A DNA stretch of 64,000 nt from Arenicola marina. Lineage: Eukaryota > Annelida > Polychaeta > Arenicolidae. The first letter of the stretch is position 1; each line of letters starts with the position of its first letter. Below the pieces are notes generated by a model. That model was not told where the DNA came from and ran no database searches. It saw nothing but the letters and a program-made list of their open reading frames with translations. The stretch covers positions 1,798,001 to 1,862,000 of the forward strand of contig OZ025249.1 in assembly GCA_964019135.1 (NCBI GenBank), read 5' to 3'. Shown here in pieces: positions 1 to 11,218 of the stretch. The position numbers were made by a program, and so were the translations under genes.

Positions 1-3000
1 ACCCCATGATAGGTGAGAGCAGGCGGCGTACCACCCGCAGAACCCCATGATAGGTGAGAGCAGGCGGCGTACCACCCGCAGAACCCCATGATATGTGAGA
101 GCAGGCGGCGTACCACCCGGCAAACCCCATGATATGTGAGAGCAGGCGGCGTACCACCCGCCGAACCCCATTATAGGTGAGAGCAGGCGGCGTACCACCC
201 GGCAAACCCCATGATAGGTGAAAGCAGGCGGCGTACCATCCCCCAGAACCATGATAGGTGAGAGCAGGCGGCGTACCACCCGCCGAACCCCATGATAGGT
301 GAGAGCAGGCGGCGTACCACCCGTCGGAACCCTATGATAGGTGAGAGCAGGCGGCGTACCACCCGCCAGAACCCCATGATAGGTGAGAGCAGGCGGCGTA
401 CCACCCGCAGAACCCCATGATAGGTGAGAGCAGGCGGCGTACCACCCGCCAGAACCCCATGATATGTGAGAGCAGACGGCGTACCACCCGCCAAAACCCC
501 ATGATAGGTGAGAGCAGGCGGCGTACCACCCGCAGAACCCCATGATAGGTGAGAGCAGGCGGCGTACCACCCGCCAGAACCCCACGATAGGTGAGAGCAG
601 GCGGCGTACCACCCGCAGAACCCCATGATAGGTGAGAGCAGGCGGCGTACCATCCGCAGAACCCCATGATAGGTGAGAGCAGGCGGCGTACCACCCGCAG
701 AACCCCATGATAGGTGAGAGCAGGCGGCGTACCACCCGCCAGAACCCCATGGTAGGTGAGAGCAGGCGGCGTACCACCCGCAGAACCCCATGATAGGTGA
801 GAGCAGGCGGCGTACCACCCGCCAGAACCATGATAGGTGAGAGCAGGCGGCGTACCACCCGCAGAACCCCATGATAGGTGAGAGCAGGCGGCGTACCACC
901 CGTCGGAACCCCATGGTAGGTGAAAGCAGGCGGCGTACCACCCGCAGAACCCCATGATAGGTGAGAGCAGGCGGCGTACCACCCGCCAGAACCCCATGGT
1001 AGGTGAGAGCAGGCGGCGTACCACCCGCAGAACCCCATGATAGGTGAGAGCAGGCGGCGTACCACCCGTCGGAACCCCATGACAGGTGAGAGCAGGGGGC
1101 GTACCATCCGCCAGAACCCCATGATAGGTGAGAGCAGGCGGCGTACCACCCGTCGGAACCCCATGATAGGTGTGAGCAGGCGGCGTACCACCCGCCAGAA
1201 CCCCATGGTAGGTGAGAGCAGGCGGCGTACCACCCGTCGGAACCCCATGATAGGTGAGAGCAGGCGGCGTACCACCCGCCAGAACCCCATGGTAGGTGAG
1301 AGCAGGCGGCGTACCACCCGTCGGAACCCCATGATAGGTGAGAGCAGGCGGCGTACCACCCGCCAGAACCCCATGATAGGTGAGAGCAGGCGGCGTACCA
1401 CCCGCCAGAACCATGATAGGTGAGAGCAGGCGGCGTACCACCCGCCAGAACCCCATGATAGGTGAGAGCAGGCGGCGTACCACCCGCCAGAACCATTATA
1501 GGTGAAAGCAGGCGGCGTACCACCCGCAGAACCCCATGATAGGTGAGAGCAGGCGGCGTACCACCCGCCAGTACCCCATGATAGGTGAGAGCAGGCGGCG
1601 TACCACCCGCCAGTACCCCATGATAGGTGAGAGCAGGCGGCGTACCACCCGCCAGAACCATGATAGGTGAGAGCATGCGGCGTACCACCCGCCAGAACCC
1701 CATGGTAGGTGAGAGCAGGCGGCGTACCACCCGCCAGAACCCCATGATAGGTGAGAGCAGGCGGCGTACCACCCGCCAGAACCCCATGATAGGTGAGAGC
1801 AGGCGGCGTACCACCCGCCAGAACCCCATGGTAGGTGAGAGCAGGCGGCGTACCACCCGCAGAACCCCATGATAGGTGAGAGCAGGCGGCGTACCACCCG
1901 CCAGAACCCCATGGTAATTGAGAGCAGGCGGCGTACCACCCGTCGGAACCCCATGATAGGTGAGAGCAGGGGGCGTACCATCCGCCAGAACCCCATGATA
2001 GGTGAGAGCAGGCGGCGTACCACCCGCAGAACCCCATGATAGGTGAGAGCAGGCGGCGTACCACCCGCCAGAACCCCATGATAGGTGAGAGCAGGCGGCG
2101 TACCACCCGCCAGAACCATGATAGGTGAGAGCATGCGGCGTACCACGCGCCAGAACCCCATGGTAGGTGATAGCAGGCGGCGTACCACCCGCATAACCCC
2201 ATGATAGGTGAGAGCAGGCGGCGTACCACCCGCCAGAACCCTATGGTAGGTGAGAGCAGGCGGCGTACCACCCGTCGGAACCCCATGATAGGTGAGAGCA
2301 GGGGGCGTACCATCCGCCAGAACCCCATGATAGGTGAGAGCAGGCGGCGTACCACCCGCAGAACCCCATGATAGGTGAGAGCAGGCGGCGTACCACCCGC
2401 CAGAACCATGATATGTGAGAGCATGCGGCGTACCACCCGCCAGAACCATGATAGGTGAGAGCATGCGGCGTACCACCCGCCAGAACCCCATGGTAGGTGA
2501 GAGCAGGCGGCGTACCACCCGCCAGAACCCCATGATAGGTGAGAGCAGGCGGCGTACCACCCGCCAGAACCCCATGATAGGTGAGAGCAGGCGGCGTACC
2601 ACCCGCCAGAACCCCATGGTAGGTGAGAGCAGGCGGCGTACCACCCGCAGAACCCCATGATAGGTGAGAGCAGGCGGCGTACCACCCGCCAGAACCCCAT
2701 GGTAATTGAGAGCAGGCGGCGTACCACCCGTCGGAACCCCATGATAGGTGAGAGCAGGGGGCGTACCATCCGCCAGAACCCCATGATAGGTGAGAGCAGG
2801 CGGCGTACCACCCGCAGAACCCCATGATAGGTGAGAGCAGGCGGCGTACCACCCGCCAGAACCCCATGATAGGTGAGAGCAGGCGGCGTACCACCCGCCA
2901 GAACCATGATAGGTGAGAGCATGCGGCGTACCACGCGCCAGAACCCCATGGTAGGTGATAGCAGGCGGCGTACCACCCGCATAACCCCATGATAGGTGAG

Positions 3001-3290
3001 AGCAGGCGGCGTACCACCCGCCAGAACCCTATGGTAGGTGAGAGCAGGCGGCGTACCACCCGTCGGAACCCCATGATAGGTGAGAGCAGGGGGCGTACCA
3101 TCCGCCAGAACCCCATGATAGGTGAGAGCAGGCGGCGTACCACCCGCAGAACCCCATGATAGGTGAGAGCAGGCGGCGTACCACCCGCCAGAACCATGAT
3201 AGGTGAGAGCATGCGGCGTACCACCCGCCAGAACCATGATAGGTGAGAGCATGCGGCGTACCACCCGCCAGAACCATGATAGGTGAGATG
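1..3290 (+). repeat. Minisatellite, 39-43 bp unit, donor-containing intronic array
   Basis: About 80 head-to-tail copies of a unit running ACCCCATGATAGGTGAGAGC then AGGCGGCGTACCACCCGCCA. Length variants are CGCAGA (41), CCAGA (42), GTCGGA (43) and a 39-bp form lacking CCC. Every unit carries ATAG/GTGAGA, a good + strand 5' splice-site match. The array ends 46 bp before the acceptor of the exon at 3336, so it fills at least 3.3 kb of the preceding intron. Blocks are duplicated at a higher order: 1627-1872 and 2415-2660 are near identical, an offset of 788 bp. Long open frames on both strands (for example 171-1856 on the - strand) are repeat translation, not genes. The parent exon should lie left of the window (inference). 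Confidence 0.93.
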
Positions 3291-3335
3291 AGGTGTGTAT
3301 AATCGCTGTATGATATATGCTGCTCTGTCCGGCAG

Positions 3336-3651
3336 ACAAGGAGGTCCTGCACAACATCATGGAACAGGTGATGATCAACTGTAGCGGCCAGGACACAGAG
3401 TACAAGTGGATCAAGGCCGAGCCGCTGCAAGACCCGGGTGTCCCTCGGCCCCGCAAGAAGCGCCTCAAGTCGCTGCAGAGCGGCTTCGGCCGGAAGACGA
3501 CCATCAAGGTGTCCGCTAGGAGGCGCCGCTCGCGGTCGACGGGTACGCCGGGTGGTGGCCGCCAGGCGGCGCCAGGGGCGGCGGCCGGGGACCCGGTCAG
3601 ACCGAGTCCCGGGATGCCATGGCGAACGGCGCTGCGAGCCAACCGCGCCAG
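3336..3651 (+). CDS. Internal coding exon of unrecognised coiled-coil protein gene
   Basis: First visible exon of the + strand gene. The acceptor is CTGTCCGGCAG at 3325-3335 and the donor is GCCAG/GTGAGT at 3651/3652. Reading starts with the last two bases of a split codon (phase 1) and ends two bases into a codon that the next exon completes as Arg. The 105-residue product begins KEVLHNIMEQVMINCSGQD, then has a lysine/arginine block (RPRKKRLKSLQSGFGRK, then ARRRRSRS), then a Gly/Ala/Pro-rich, probably disordered tail. The basic block could be a nuclear or microtubule-binding tract (inference). Frame continuity into four later exons shows it is real coding sequence. No domain is recognised. 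The end of this exon is the template of the array that follows. Confidence 0.75.
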
Positions 3652-4032
3652 GTGAGTCCCTCCCGCTCCCCCGCACAACTATCTCATAAAGAGCCAACCG
3701 CGCCAGGTGAGTCTCCCACCTCCCCCGCACAACTATCTCATAAAGAGCCAACCGCGCCAGGTGAGTCCCCCACCTCCCCCGCACAACTATGTCATAAAGA
3801 GCCAACCGCGCCAGGTGAGTCCACCCCTCCCCCGCACAACTATCTCATAAAGAGCCAACGTCACCAGGTGGATCCCCCCTCCCCCGCACAACTATCTCAT
3901 AAAGAGCCAACATCACCAGGTGAGTCCCACCTTGCCCGCACAACCATCTCATAAAGAGCCAACATCACCAGGTGAGTTCCACTTTCCCCGCACAACTGTC
4001 TCATAAAGAGCCCACATCACCAGGTGAGCCCC
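3652..4032 (+). repeat. 54-55 bp tandem copies of exon end plus splice donor
   Basis: The final bases of the exon ending at 3651 (GAGCCAACCGCGCCAG) and its donor GTGAGTCCC recur at about 3693, 3747, 3801, 3854, 3905, 3957 and 4007. Each copy is followed by a CCCCGCACAACTATCTCATA spacer. Later copies diverge (AACATCACCAG/GTGAGT). This gives about eight tandem 5' splice sites including the authentic one. Direct sequence evidence of a junction-spanning tandem duplication. Confidence 0.92.
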
Positions 4033-4104
4033 CCCCCCATGTTTTAGTGGACTGTTTGCTTTGATTCGGTTCAAAGATATGTAAGATCTGGGTCACGTCA
4101 AATC

Positions 4105-5425
4105 TGATCAGGTTATGGTGACCTCGCTGTGGTGAGTGACCTCGCTGTGGAGAGTGACATCGCGGTGGTGAGTGAACTTGCTGTGTTTAGTCACTCGCTG
4201 TGGTGACCTCGATGTGGTGAGTGACATCGCTGTGGTGAGTGACATCGCCGTGGTGAGTGACCTCGCTGTGGTAAGTGACCTCGCTGTGGTGAGTGACCTT
4301 GCTGTGATGCGTGACCTCGCGGTGGTGAGGGACCTCGCTGTGGTAACCTCGCTGTGGTGAGTGACCTCGCTCTGGTGACCTCGCTGTGGTGAGTGACATT
4401 GCTGTGGTGAGTGACCTCGCTATGGTGACCTCGCTGTGGTGAGTGAGCTCGCTATGGTGACCTCGCTGTGGTGAATGAGCTCGCTGTGGTGAGTGACCTC
4501 GCGGTGGTGAGTGACCTTGCTGGGGTGAGTGACTTCGCTGTGGAGAGTGACATCGCTGTGGAGAGTTACGTCGCTGTGTTGAATGGCATTGCTGTGGTGA
4601 GTGACTGCTGTGGTGAGTGATCTCACTGGTGAGTGACCTTGCTGTGTTTAGTGACCTCGCTGTGGTGAGTGACCTCGCTGTGGTGAGGGACCTCGCTGTG
4701 GTGAGGGACCTCGCTATGGTGAGTGACCTCGCTGTGGTGAGTGACCTCGCTGTGGTGAGTGACCTCGCGGTGGTGAGTGACCTTGGTGTGGTGAGTGACC
4801 TCGCTGTGGAGAGTGACATCGCTGTGGAGAGTTATGTCGCTGTGTTGAGTGGCATTGCTGTGGTGAGTGACTGCTGTGGTGAGTGACCTCACTGGTGAAT
4901 GACCTTGCTATGTTTAGTGACCTCGCTGTGGTGAGTGACCTCGCTGTGGTGAGGGACCTCGCTGTGGTGAGGGACCTCGCTATGGTGAGTGACCTCGCTG
5001 TGGTGAGTGACCTCGCTGTGGTGAGTGACCTCGCTGTGGTGAGTGAGCTCGCTGTGGTGAGTGCCCTCGCGGTGGTGAGTGACCTTGGTGTGGTGAGTGA
5101 CCTCGCTGTGGAGAGTGACATCGCTGTGGAGAGTTACGTCGCTGTGTTGAGTGGCATTGCTGTGGTGAGTGACTGCTGTGGTGAGTGACCTCACTGGTGA
5201 GTGACCTTGCTGTGTTTAGTGACCTCGCTGTGGTGAGTGACCTCGCTGTGGTGAGGGACCTCGCTAAGGGGAGTGACCTCGCTGTGGTGAGTGACCTCAC
5301 TGTGGTGAGTGACCTCACTGGTGAGTGACCTCGCTGTGGTGAGTGACCTCGCTGTGGTAAGTGACCTCACTGTGGTGAGTGACCTCGCTGTGGTGACCTC
5401 GCTGAGTGACCTCGCTGTGACCTTG
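4105..5425 (+). repeat. 18-bp minisatellite GTGGTGAGTGACCTCGCT
   Basis: About 70 copies of an 18-bp unit with GAGAGTGACAT and GAGGGACCT variants, filling the rest of the intron up to the acceptor at 5431-5440. Each unit contains TGGTGAGTG, a donor-like core. A 266-bp block (4617-4882) is duplicated from 4883. The period is a multiple of three, so open frames exist on both strands (VVSDLA repeats); these are not genes. Confidence 0.92.
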
Positions 5426-5440
5426 TGGTGTGTCTTTCAG

Positions 5441-5678
5441 AGGCTACCCTCCCGACGACAGCCCCAGCAAGCTGAGCTATGAGGGTGCGGCCGACGCGTC
5501 CCGGGAGAACGGGGGGTCTCCCGGGGGGTCTCCCGGGGGGTCTCCCGGGCACGCCTCGCTCCATCTCGACTACACGTCTGGGGAGGACGAGACGACGGAC
5601 AGCGCGAGGGCCGCCCGCGGTGGCTCAGAGGGTCTCACGGACAGCCTGTGTGAGCTGTCCGCCAGCAAGGAAGTCAAG
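5441..5678 (+). CDS. Second visible exon of the + strand coiled-coil gene
   Basis: The acceptor is TGTGTCTTTCAG (5429-5440) and the donor is GTCAAG/GTAAAG (5678/5679). The first base completes the Arg codon begun in the previous exon, then GYPPDDSPSKLSYEG follows. There is a GGSPGGSPGGSPG stretch and an acidic/serine-rich segment ending CELSASKEVK, and the exon ends in phase 0. The composition suggests a disordered linker before the coiled coil encoded by the next exons. Frame continuity on both sides supports the call. Confidence 0.75.
5508..5550 (+). repeat. Coding 12-bp repeat (GGSP x3)
   Basis: Three copies of GGGGGGTCTCCC within the exon encode Gly-Gly-Ser-Pro repeats. Its 12-bp period preserves the frame, unlike several intronic arrays in the window. 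Confidence 0.8.
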
Positions 5679-5693
5679 GTAAAGAGCGCAGCC

Positions 5694-7860
5694 TGCCCAC
5701 CCTAGCGCCAGTCAACACTTAACCCGTCATAGCGCCAGTCAACACTTAGCCCATCATAGCGCCAGTCAACACTTAACCCACCCTAGCGCCAGTCAACACT
5801 TAGCCATCATAGCGCCAGTCAACACTTAACCCATCATAGCGCCAGTCAACACTTAGCCCACCCTAGCGCCAGTCAACACTTAGCCCACCCTAGCGCCAGT
5901 CAACACTTAGCCCACCCTAGCGCCAGTCAACACTTAGCCCACCCTAGCGCCAGTCAACACTTAGCCCACCCTAGCGCCAGTCAACACTTAGCCCATCATA
6001 GCGCCAGTCAACACTTAGCCCACCCTAGCGCCAGTCAACACTTAGCCCACCCTAGCGCCAGTCAACACTTAGCCCACCCTAGCGCCAGTCAACACTTAGC
6101 CATCATAGCGCCAGTCAACACTTAGCCATCATAGCGCCAGTCAACACTTAGCCCGTTCTAGCGCCAGTCAACACTTAGCCCACCCTAGCGCCAGTCATCA
6201 CTTAGCCCACCCTAGCGCCAGTCAACACTTAGCCCGTTCTAGCGCCAGTCAACACTTAGCCCACCCTAGCGCCAGTCAACACTTAGCCATCATAGCGCCA
6301 GTCAACACTTAACCCGTTCTAGCGCCAGTCAACACTTAGCCCACCCTAGCGCCAGTCATCACTTAGCCATCATAGCGCCAGTCAACACTTAACCCGTTCT
6401 AGCGCCAGTCAACACTTAGCCCACCCTAGCGCCAGTCATCACTTAGCCCACCCTAGCGCCAGTCAACACTTAGCCCGTTCTAGCGCCAGTCAACACTTAG
6501 CCCACCCTAGCGCCAGTCAACACTTAACCCGTTCTAGCGCCAGTCAACACTTAGCCCACCCTAGCGCCAGTCATCACTTAGCCCACCCTAGCGCCAGTCA
6601 ACACTTAGCCCGTCATAGCGCCAGTCAACACTTAGCCATCATAGCGCCAGTCAACACTTAGCCCACCCTAGCGCCAGTCATCACTTAGCCCACCCTAGCG
6701 CCAGTCAACACTTAGCCCGTCATAGCGCCAGTCAACACTTAGCCATCATAGCGCCAGTCAACACTTAGCCCATCATAGCGCCAGTCAACACTTAACCCGT
6801 CATAGCGCCAGTCAACACTTAACCCGTCATAGCGCCAGTCAACACTTAGCCCACCCTAGCGCCAGTCAACACTTAGCCATCATAGCGCCAGTCATCACTT
6901 AGCCCATCATAGCGCCAGTCAACACTTAACCCGTTCTAGCGCCAGTCAACACTTAGCCATCATAGCGCCAGTCATCACTTAGCCCATCATAGCGCCAGTC
7001 AACACTTAGCCCGTCATAGCGCCAGTCAACACTTAGCCCACCCTAGCGCCAGTCAACACTTAGCCCGTCATAGCGCCAGTCAACACTTAGCCCACCACAT
7101 CGCCAGTCAACACTTAGCCCATCATAGCGCCAGTCAACATTATCGCATCATAGCGCTAGTCAACACTTAGCCCATCGTAGCGCCAACCAATACTTAGCCC
7201 ATCATAGCGCGTCAACACTTAGCCTATCATAGCGCTAGTCAACACTTAGCCCTCCGTAGCGCCAGTCAACACTTAACCCGTTCTAGCGCCAGTCAACACT
7301 TAGCCATCATAGCGCCAGTCATCACTTAGCCCATCATAGCGCCAGTCAACACTTAGCCCGTCATAGCGCCAGTCAACACTTAGCCCACCCTAGCGCCAGT
7401 CAACACTTAGCCCGTCATAGCGCCAGTCAACACTTAGCCCACCACAGCGCCAGTCAACACTTAGCCCATCATAGCGCCAGTCAACATTATCGCATCATAG
7501 CGCTAGTCAACACTTAGCCCATCGTAGCGCCAACCAATACTTAGCCCATCATAGCGCGTCAACACTTAGCATATCATAGCGCTAGTCAACACTTAGCCCT
7601 CCGTAGCGCCAGTCAACACTTAACCCGTTCTAGCGCCAGTCAACACTTAGCCATCATAGCGCCAGTCATCACTTAGCCCATCATAGCGCTAGTCAACACT
7701 TAGCCCATCATAGCGCCAGTCAACACTTAGCCCATCATAGCGCTAGTCAACAATCAGCCCATCGTAGCGCCAGTCAACACTTAGCCAGTCGTAGCGCCAG
7801 TAAACACTTAGCCCATCAGAGCGCCAGTCAACACTTAGCCCATCGTAGCCCATCATACCG
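5694..7860 (+). repeat. 27-bp minisatellite (TAGCGCCAGTCAACACTTAG + CCCACCC)
   Basis: About 80 copies with CCC-ACCC, CCATCA and CCCGTTC end variants. The array starts only 15 bp after the donor of the exon at 5441-5678. Unlike several neighbours, this unit has no donor consensus. Blocks around 6890-7260 recur at about 7260-7620, a higher-order duplication. No gene is seen here. Confidence 0.92.
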
Positions 7861-8605
7861 CCCGCAGTGTGTCTCTAGAGTGTCGCCAGTCAACACTTAG
7901 CCCATCATACCGCCCACACTGTGTCTCCAGAGTGTCGCCAATCAACACTTAGCCCATCATACCGCCCCAGTGTATCTCCAGAGTGTCGCCAGTCAACACT
8001 TAGCCCATCATACCGCCCACAGTGTGTCCCCAGTGTCGCCAGTCCACACTTAGCCCATCATACCGCCCCCAGTGTGTCTCCAGCGTGTTGCCAGTCAACA
8101 CCTAGCCCATCATACCGCCCCAGTGTATCTCCAGAGTGTTGTCAGTCAACACTTAGCCCATCATACCGCCCCAGTGTGTCTCCAGAGTGTTACCAGTCAA
8201 CACTTAGCCCATCATACCGCCCACAGTGTATCTCCAGAGTGTCGCTAGTCAACACCTAGCCCATCATACCGCCCCAGTGTGTCTCCAGAGTGTTGCCAGT
8301 CAACACCTAGCCCATCATACCGCCCCAGTGTGTCTCCAGAGTGTTGCCAGTCAACACTTAGCCCATCATACCGCCCCAGTGTGTCTCCAGAGTGTTGCCA
8401 GTCAACAGTTAGCCCATCATACCGCCCCAGTGTGTCTCCAGAGTGTTGCCAGTCAACACTTAGCCCATCATACCGCCCCAGTGGGTCTCCAGAGTGTTGC
8501 CAGTCAACAGTTAGCCCATCATAACGCCCCCAGTGCGTCTCCAGCGTGTTGCCAGTCAACAGTTAGCCCATCATAACGCCCCCAGTGCGTCTCCAGCGTG
8601 TTGCC
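7861..8605 (+). repeat. 51-bp composite minisatellite
   Basis: About 14 copies. Each unit is the preceding 27-bp repeat core (GCCAGTCAACACTTAGCCCA) with an added CCGCCCCAGTGTGTCTCCAG AGTGT segment. It looks like a daughter family made by insertion into one 27-bp unit followed by amplification. The frame is open on both strands because the period is a multiple of three. Confidence 0.88.
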
Positions 8606-8653
8606 CCCGTTGAGCTGGCCGGCAGGTAACATGGACACATTGTTCGGTTTCAG

Positions 8654-8731
8654 GTGGAACTGGAGCAGTTGAGACGGCGACTTCGAGACGAGAGGGCGGC
8701 CAGAACCAGGGCTGAGGAACGCGTGCTGGAG
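8654..8731 (+). CDS. Coiled-coil exon of the + strand gene
   Basis: The acceptor is GTTCGGTTTCAG (8642-8653) and the donor is GGAG/GTGAGG (8731/8732). Exactly 26 codons, phase 0 at both ends. The peptide VELEQLRRRLRDERAARTRA then EERVLE is a strong heptad-type charged helix. It continues directly into the next exon (LTVESGRLRTDLEEF). The RxxAEERVxEL pattern resembles, from memory, a coiled-coil stretch of SPICE1. Coiled coils match easily by chance, so this is only a hint. Confidence 0.8.
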
Positions 8732-9110
8732 GTGAGGGGGTCGATGGGCGCTAGGGGTGGCTTCATGGAATGAGGATGAGGGCGATGGGGTGAGGGGGTG
8801 GTAGGGATCAGGAGGGGAGGGGGTGTGTTGATGGGGTGAGGGTGAGGGGGTGGGAGGGGGTGGGTCCACGGGGTGAGGGTAAGGGGTGGAAGAGGGGGGG
8901 GTTTAAGTCGTCAGGGTAAGAGTGGGGTGAGGGCTAGGGGGGTGGAGTGGGGTGGGGTGAGGGGGAGGGGATGGGTCCACGGGGTGAGGGTAAGGGGTGG
9001 AAGGGGGTGGGTATACGTCGTCAGGGTAAGAGTGGGGTGAGGGCGAGGGGGGTGGGGTGAGGGCGAGGGGCGGGGTGGGGTGAGGGCGAGGAGTGGTGTA
9101 GGCGCCATGA
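8732..9110 (+). repeat. G-rich intron filled with GGGGTGAGGG repeats
   Basis: Irregular repeats of GGGGTGAGGGTAAGGGGTGG and GGGTAAGAGTGGGGTGAGGG begin at the donor GTGAGGGGG itself, so the donor motif is again reiterated. There are many runs of three to eight G, giving potential G-quadruplex and intronic G-run splicing-enhancer character. A 110-bp block (8870-8900 versus 8990-9030) is duplicated. Confidence 0.75.
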
Positions 9111-9154
9111 GGATCCTGCAATGACGTGAGTTGATCCATTGTCCATGTTTCCAG

Positions 9155-9300
9155 CTGACGGTTGAGTCTGGCAGACTCCGGACTGACCTGGAGGAGTTCC
9201 GCGCCCGCCGCAGCCTTCTGGACGACGACCGCGTCCTGGAAAGCATCGAGGCGTCCTTCAAGCAGTTCCACGGCTTTCTTGATCTACTCAGGGATGCGGG
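9155..9300 (+). CDS. Coiled-coil exon of the + strand gene
   Basis: The acceptor is TCCATGTTTCCAG (9142-9154) and the donor is GCGGG/GTAAGT (9300/9301). It starts in phase 0 with LTVESGRLRTDLEEFRARRS and continues LLDDDRVLESIEASFKQFHG then FLDLLRDAG, whose Gly codon is completed by the next exon. It is a continuation of the helix from the exon at 8654, followed by an amphipathic, less charged segment. The last 32 bases are tandemly duplicated into the intron. Confidence 0.8.
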
Positions 9301-9385
9301 GTAAGTGGCCACGGCTTTCGGGATCCACTCAGGGATGCGGCGTAACTGTCCACGGCTTTCTGGATCTACTCTGGGCAAGTGTTCT
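9269..9385 (+). repeat. 41-bp triplication across exon end and donor
   Basis: CACGGCTTTC begins at 9269 (in the exon), 9310 and 9351. The second copy runs through GATCCACTCAGGGATGCGGC then GTAACT, and the third ends CTCTGG/GCAAGT. Exon end and 5' splice site are therefore copied twice into the intron. This is a young, short example of the process that seems to have built the long arrays elsewhere in the window. Confidence 0.9.
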
Positions 9386-9562
9386 ATTTCTGTTGCGCAG
9401 CTGTGTTTTCTGGGTTTTTGTAATGTTTACGGTGTTTTCTTTTTACAATGTTTACTGACAATGTTTATGGTTATAGTCTTTGCTTCACCATATTTTGGCT
9501 GATTACATACACTATTTGCTGCTATCTGAGTACTGATTACACTGTTTTCTTGTGGTCGCCAG

Positions 9563-10526
9563 CCTGGGTCAGCTGATCACCCTGGCGGGCGTGGACCAAT
9601 CCCAGCTCACCATCCCGCGACCGTCGCTCCCCCTGGATGACAGCCGGGCGCCCCGTGACGTCACCACCCTCCAGACTAGCGGGCAGCGCTCGGCCTTCCA
9701 ACCCACGCACCTCGGTCACGGCGGCCGTGCCGACGTCACTCACGGCAGTGGTGACGTCACCGGGGACCTCTCTGACGTCACTGGCGGTCTCATTAGAGAC
9801 GAACGCGCTGATATCAGCACCGGAACTGCTGTTGGTGACGTCAGTTCCGGGAGCGGCTATGGCTACGGCGACATGTCCTATTTGTCGACGGAGGCGTTGC
9901 AGCAGGCGGCCCTGGGGGTGGGGGGTGGGGAGCGGGCCCTGCTGACCCACCCCCTGCCGGGCAGCCAGGCCAGCGCAGGGGACCCTACCATGAGGCGGGC
10001 GGCTGGGGCCCCGCTGCGGCCCGTGGCCCTGGAGCAGAGAACGCTGTCCAGGTTTGACGAGCTCTACCAGAAGGTGCTGAAGGAGACGGAGGGAGCTTTG
10101 GCACAGGGTCACGGGGACTCCCCTCTGGCCGCCGGCCTGGGGGGGCCCCCCGCCCCCGGCAACCAGGTCGAGGCTCGCGCCCCAGCCGGCGACAGCGTAA
10201 CCATGGCGACTCGTCCCCCTGGAGATCGCTCTCTGGACGACACGGGTCTGCACTCTGACCAATCGGCTCACTCTAGCGGCTCCAAGGAGTCAGGCAAGGG
10301 ATCCCACAGGTCCGAGGGGTCCCGCCACTCCGGGGGGTCCCACAGGTCCGGGGGGTCCCACAGGTCCGGGGGGTCCCACCACTCCCGGGGCTCCCATCGC
10401 TCCCAGGGCCACAGCACGACCAGGTCACAGGCCACTGTGAAGGAGGCAGACCCACAGGGGCCGGAGCGTCGTCATGGCAACCCGGATCAGGTCTCTGAGG
10501 AGGAAATCGAGGAGTTCATCGAGTAA
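9563..10526 (+). CDS. Terminal coding exon of the + strand coiled-coil gene
   Basis: The acceptor is TTGTGGTCGCCAG (9550-9562). The first base completes Gly, then LGQLITLAGVDQSQLTIPRP follows. A long low-complexity region comes next, with repeated DVT/DVS motifs (RDVTTL, ADVTH, GDVTG, SDVTG, GDVSS). A short helix-like segment LSRFDELYQKVLKETEGAL follows, then Ser/His/Gly repeats (GGSHRSGGSHRSGG, SRGSHRSQGHS). The acidic C-terminus is EEEIEEFIE, with TAA at 10524-10526. The five exons visible join without a frame break into about 590 residues. The protein is probably cytoskeletal or centrosomal by composition (inference). SPICE1-like is possible but unproven. Confidence 0.8.
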
Positions 10527-10870
10527 ACCTCAAGGTCACCAGTAGACCTCCAGGTCACCAGTAGACCTCCATGTCACTAGGGAAACCTTGTGGAGGGCCA
10601 AGTGGAGCGGTCTGGGTCTGTAAAGTACTTTATTGATAACAGAACAAAATCCGATCTGATGGAACCGGTTTGAGCAGTATTGTTGTGATTGACCTGCAAG
10701 AGAAGGTCTAACACGATCGCAAAGTACATCAGTGTTACGTTTGTCTTAGAAAGTCTCTTTTATTAATACTGTTTCGTGTTTAAACAGGAGATTTCTCGTC
10801 CAGACTAAGAGTCACGGGCTGACGATCGCAACATTAAAGCAAATCTTTTATTTTAGCCATTAACAGATTA
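10527..10870 (+). other. 3' UTR of the + strand gene
   Basis: AT-richer unique sequence follows the TAA. Three short copies of AGACCTCCAGGTCACCAGT lie just after the stop, at 10527-10580. A probable poly(A) signal ATTAAA is at 10833-10838, and an alternative AATAAA lies at 11194-11199. The cleavage site is not determined. Confidence 0.5.
10833..10838 (+). terminator. Candidate polyadenylation signal ATTAAA
   Basis: ATTAAA about 310 bp downstream of the stop codon at 10524, in AT-rich context and followed by T-rich sequence (CTTTTATTTTAG). This is the commonest variant of AATAAA. An AATAAA at 11194-11199 is a rival. Confidence 0.4.
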
Positions 10871-11218
10871 TTTTTACTAATGGAGGTCAAGAGTGTATTA
10901 TGTGGATTGTATAATTCATTTTATTACAGACACTTTTATAGATATGTTAGTATTTCTAGAGTAGGAAGACACTCGACCCAACAAAAGAAGGGGAAGCATG
11001 GCCAACAGATGCGGGGAGGGGGGGTGCAAATTACCACGGCCCACAGAAGGGGGGATGAGGACAGCTAATCATGGCCCACGAGGGGAGGGGGTAACCACGG
11101 TCCACATGGGGGGTGGGTAAGTAAACGCGCAACGCGGGGGTGGGAGTGGGGGTTAAGAGAGGGTTACATAAGTGTAAGGGGAAACTATCAAATAATAAAT
11201 CAGTTTTTTTTTGGCGCT
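10871..11218. other. Unique intergenic sequence, no gene seen
   Basis: Mixed unique sequence with G-rich patches (GGGGAGGGGGGGTGCAAATT, GGGTGGGAGTGGGGG) leading into the 21-bp array. No open frame with gene-like character. Contains AATAAA at 11194-11199 on the + strand. Confidence 0.5.

Noticed and set aside
171..3224. Long - strand open frames (561, 383, 382 and 327 codons) at the left edge
   Set aside because: All are frames of the 39-43-bp array. They jump between the same three peptide phases as unit length changes, and there is no codon-type constraint.
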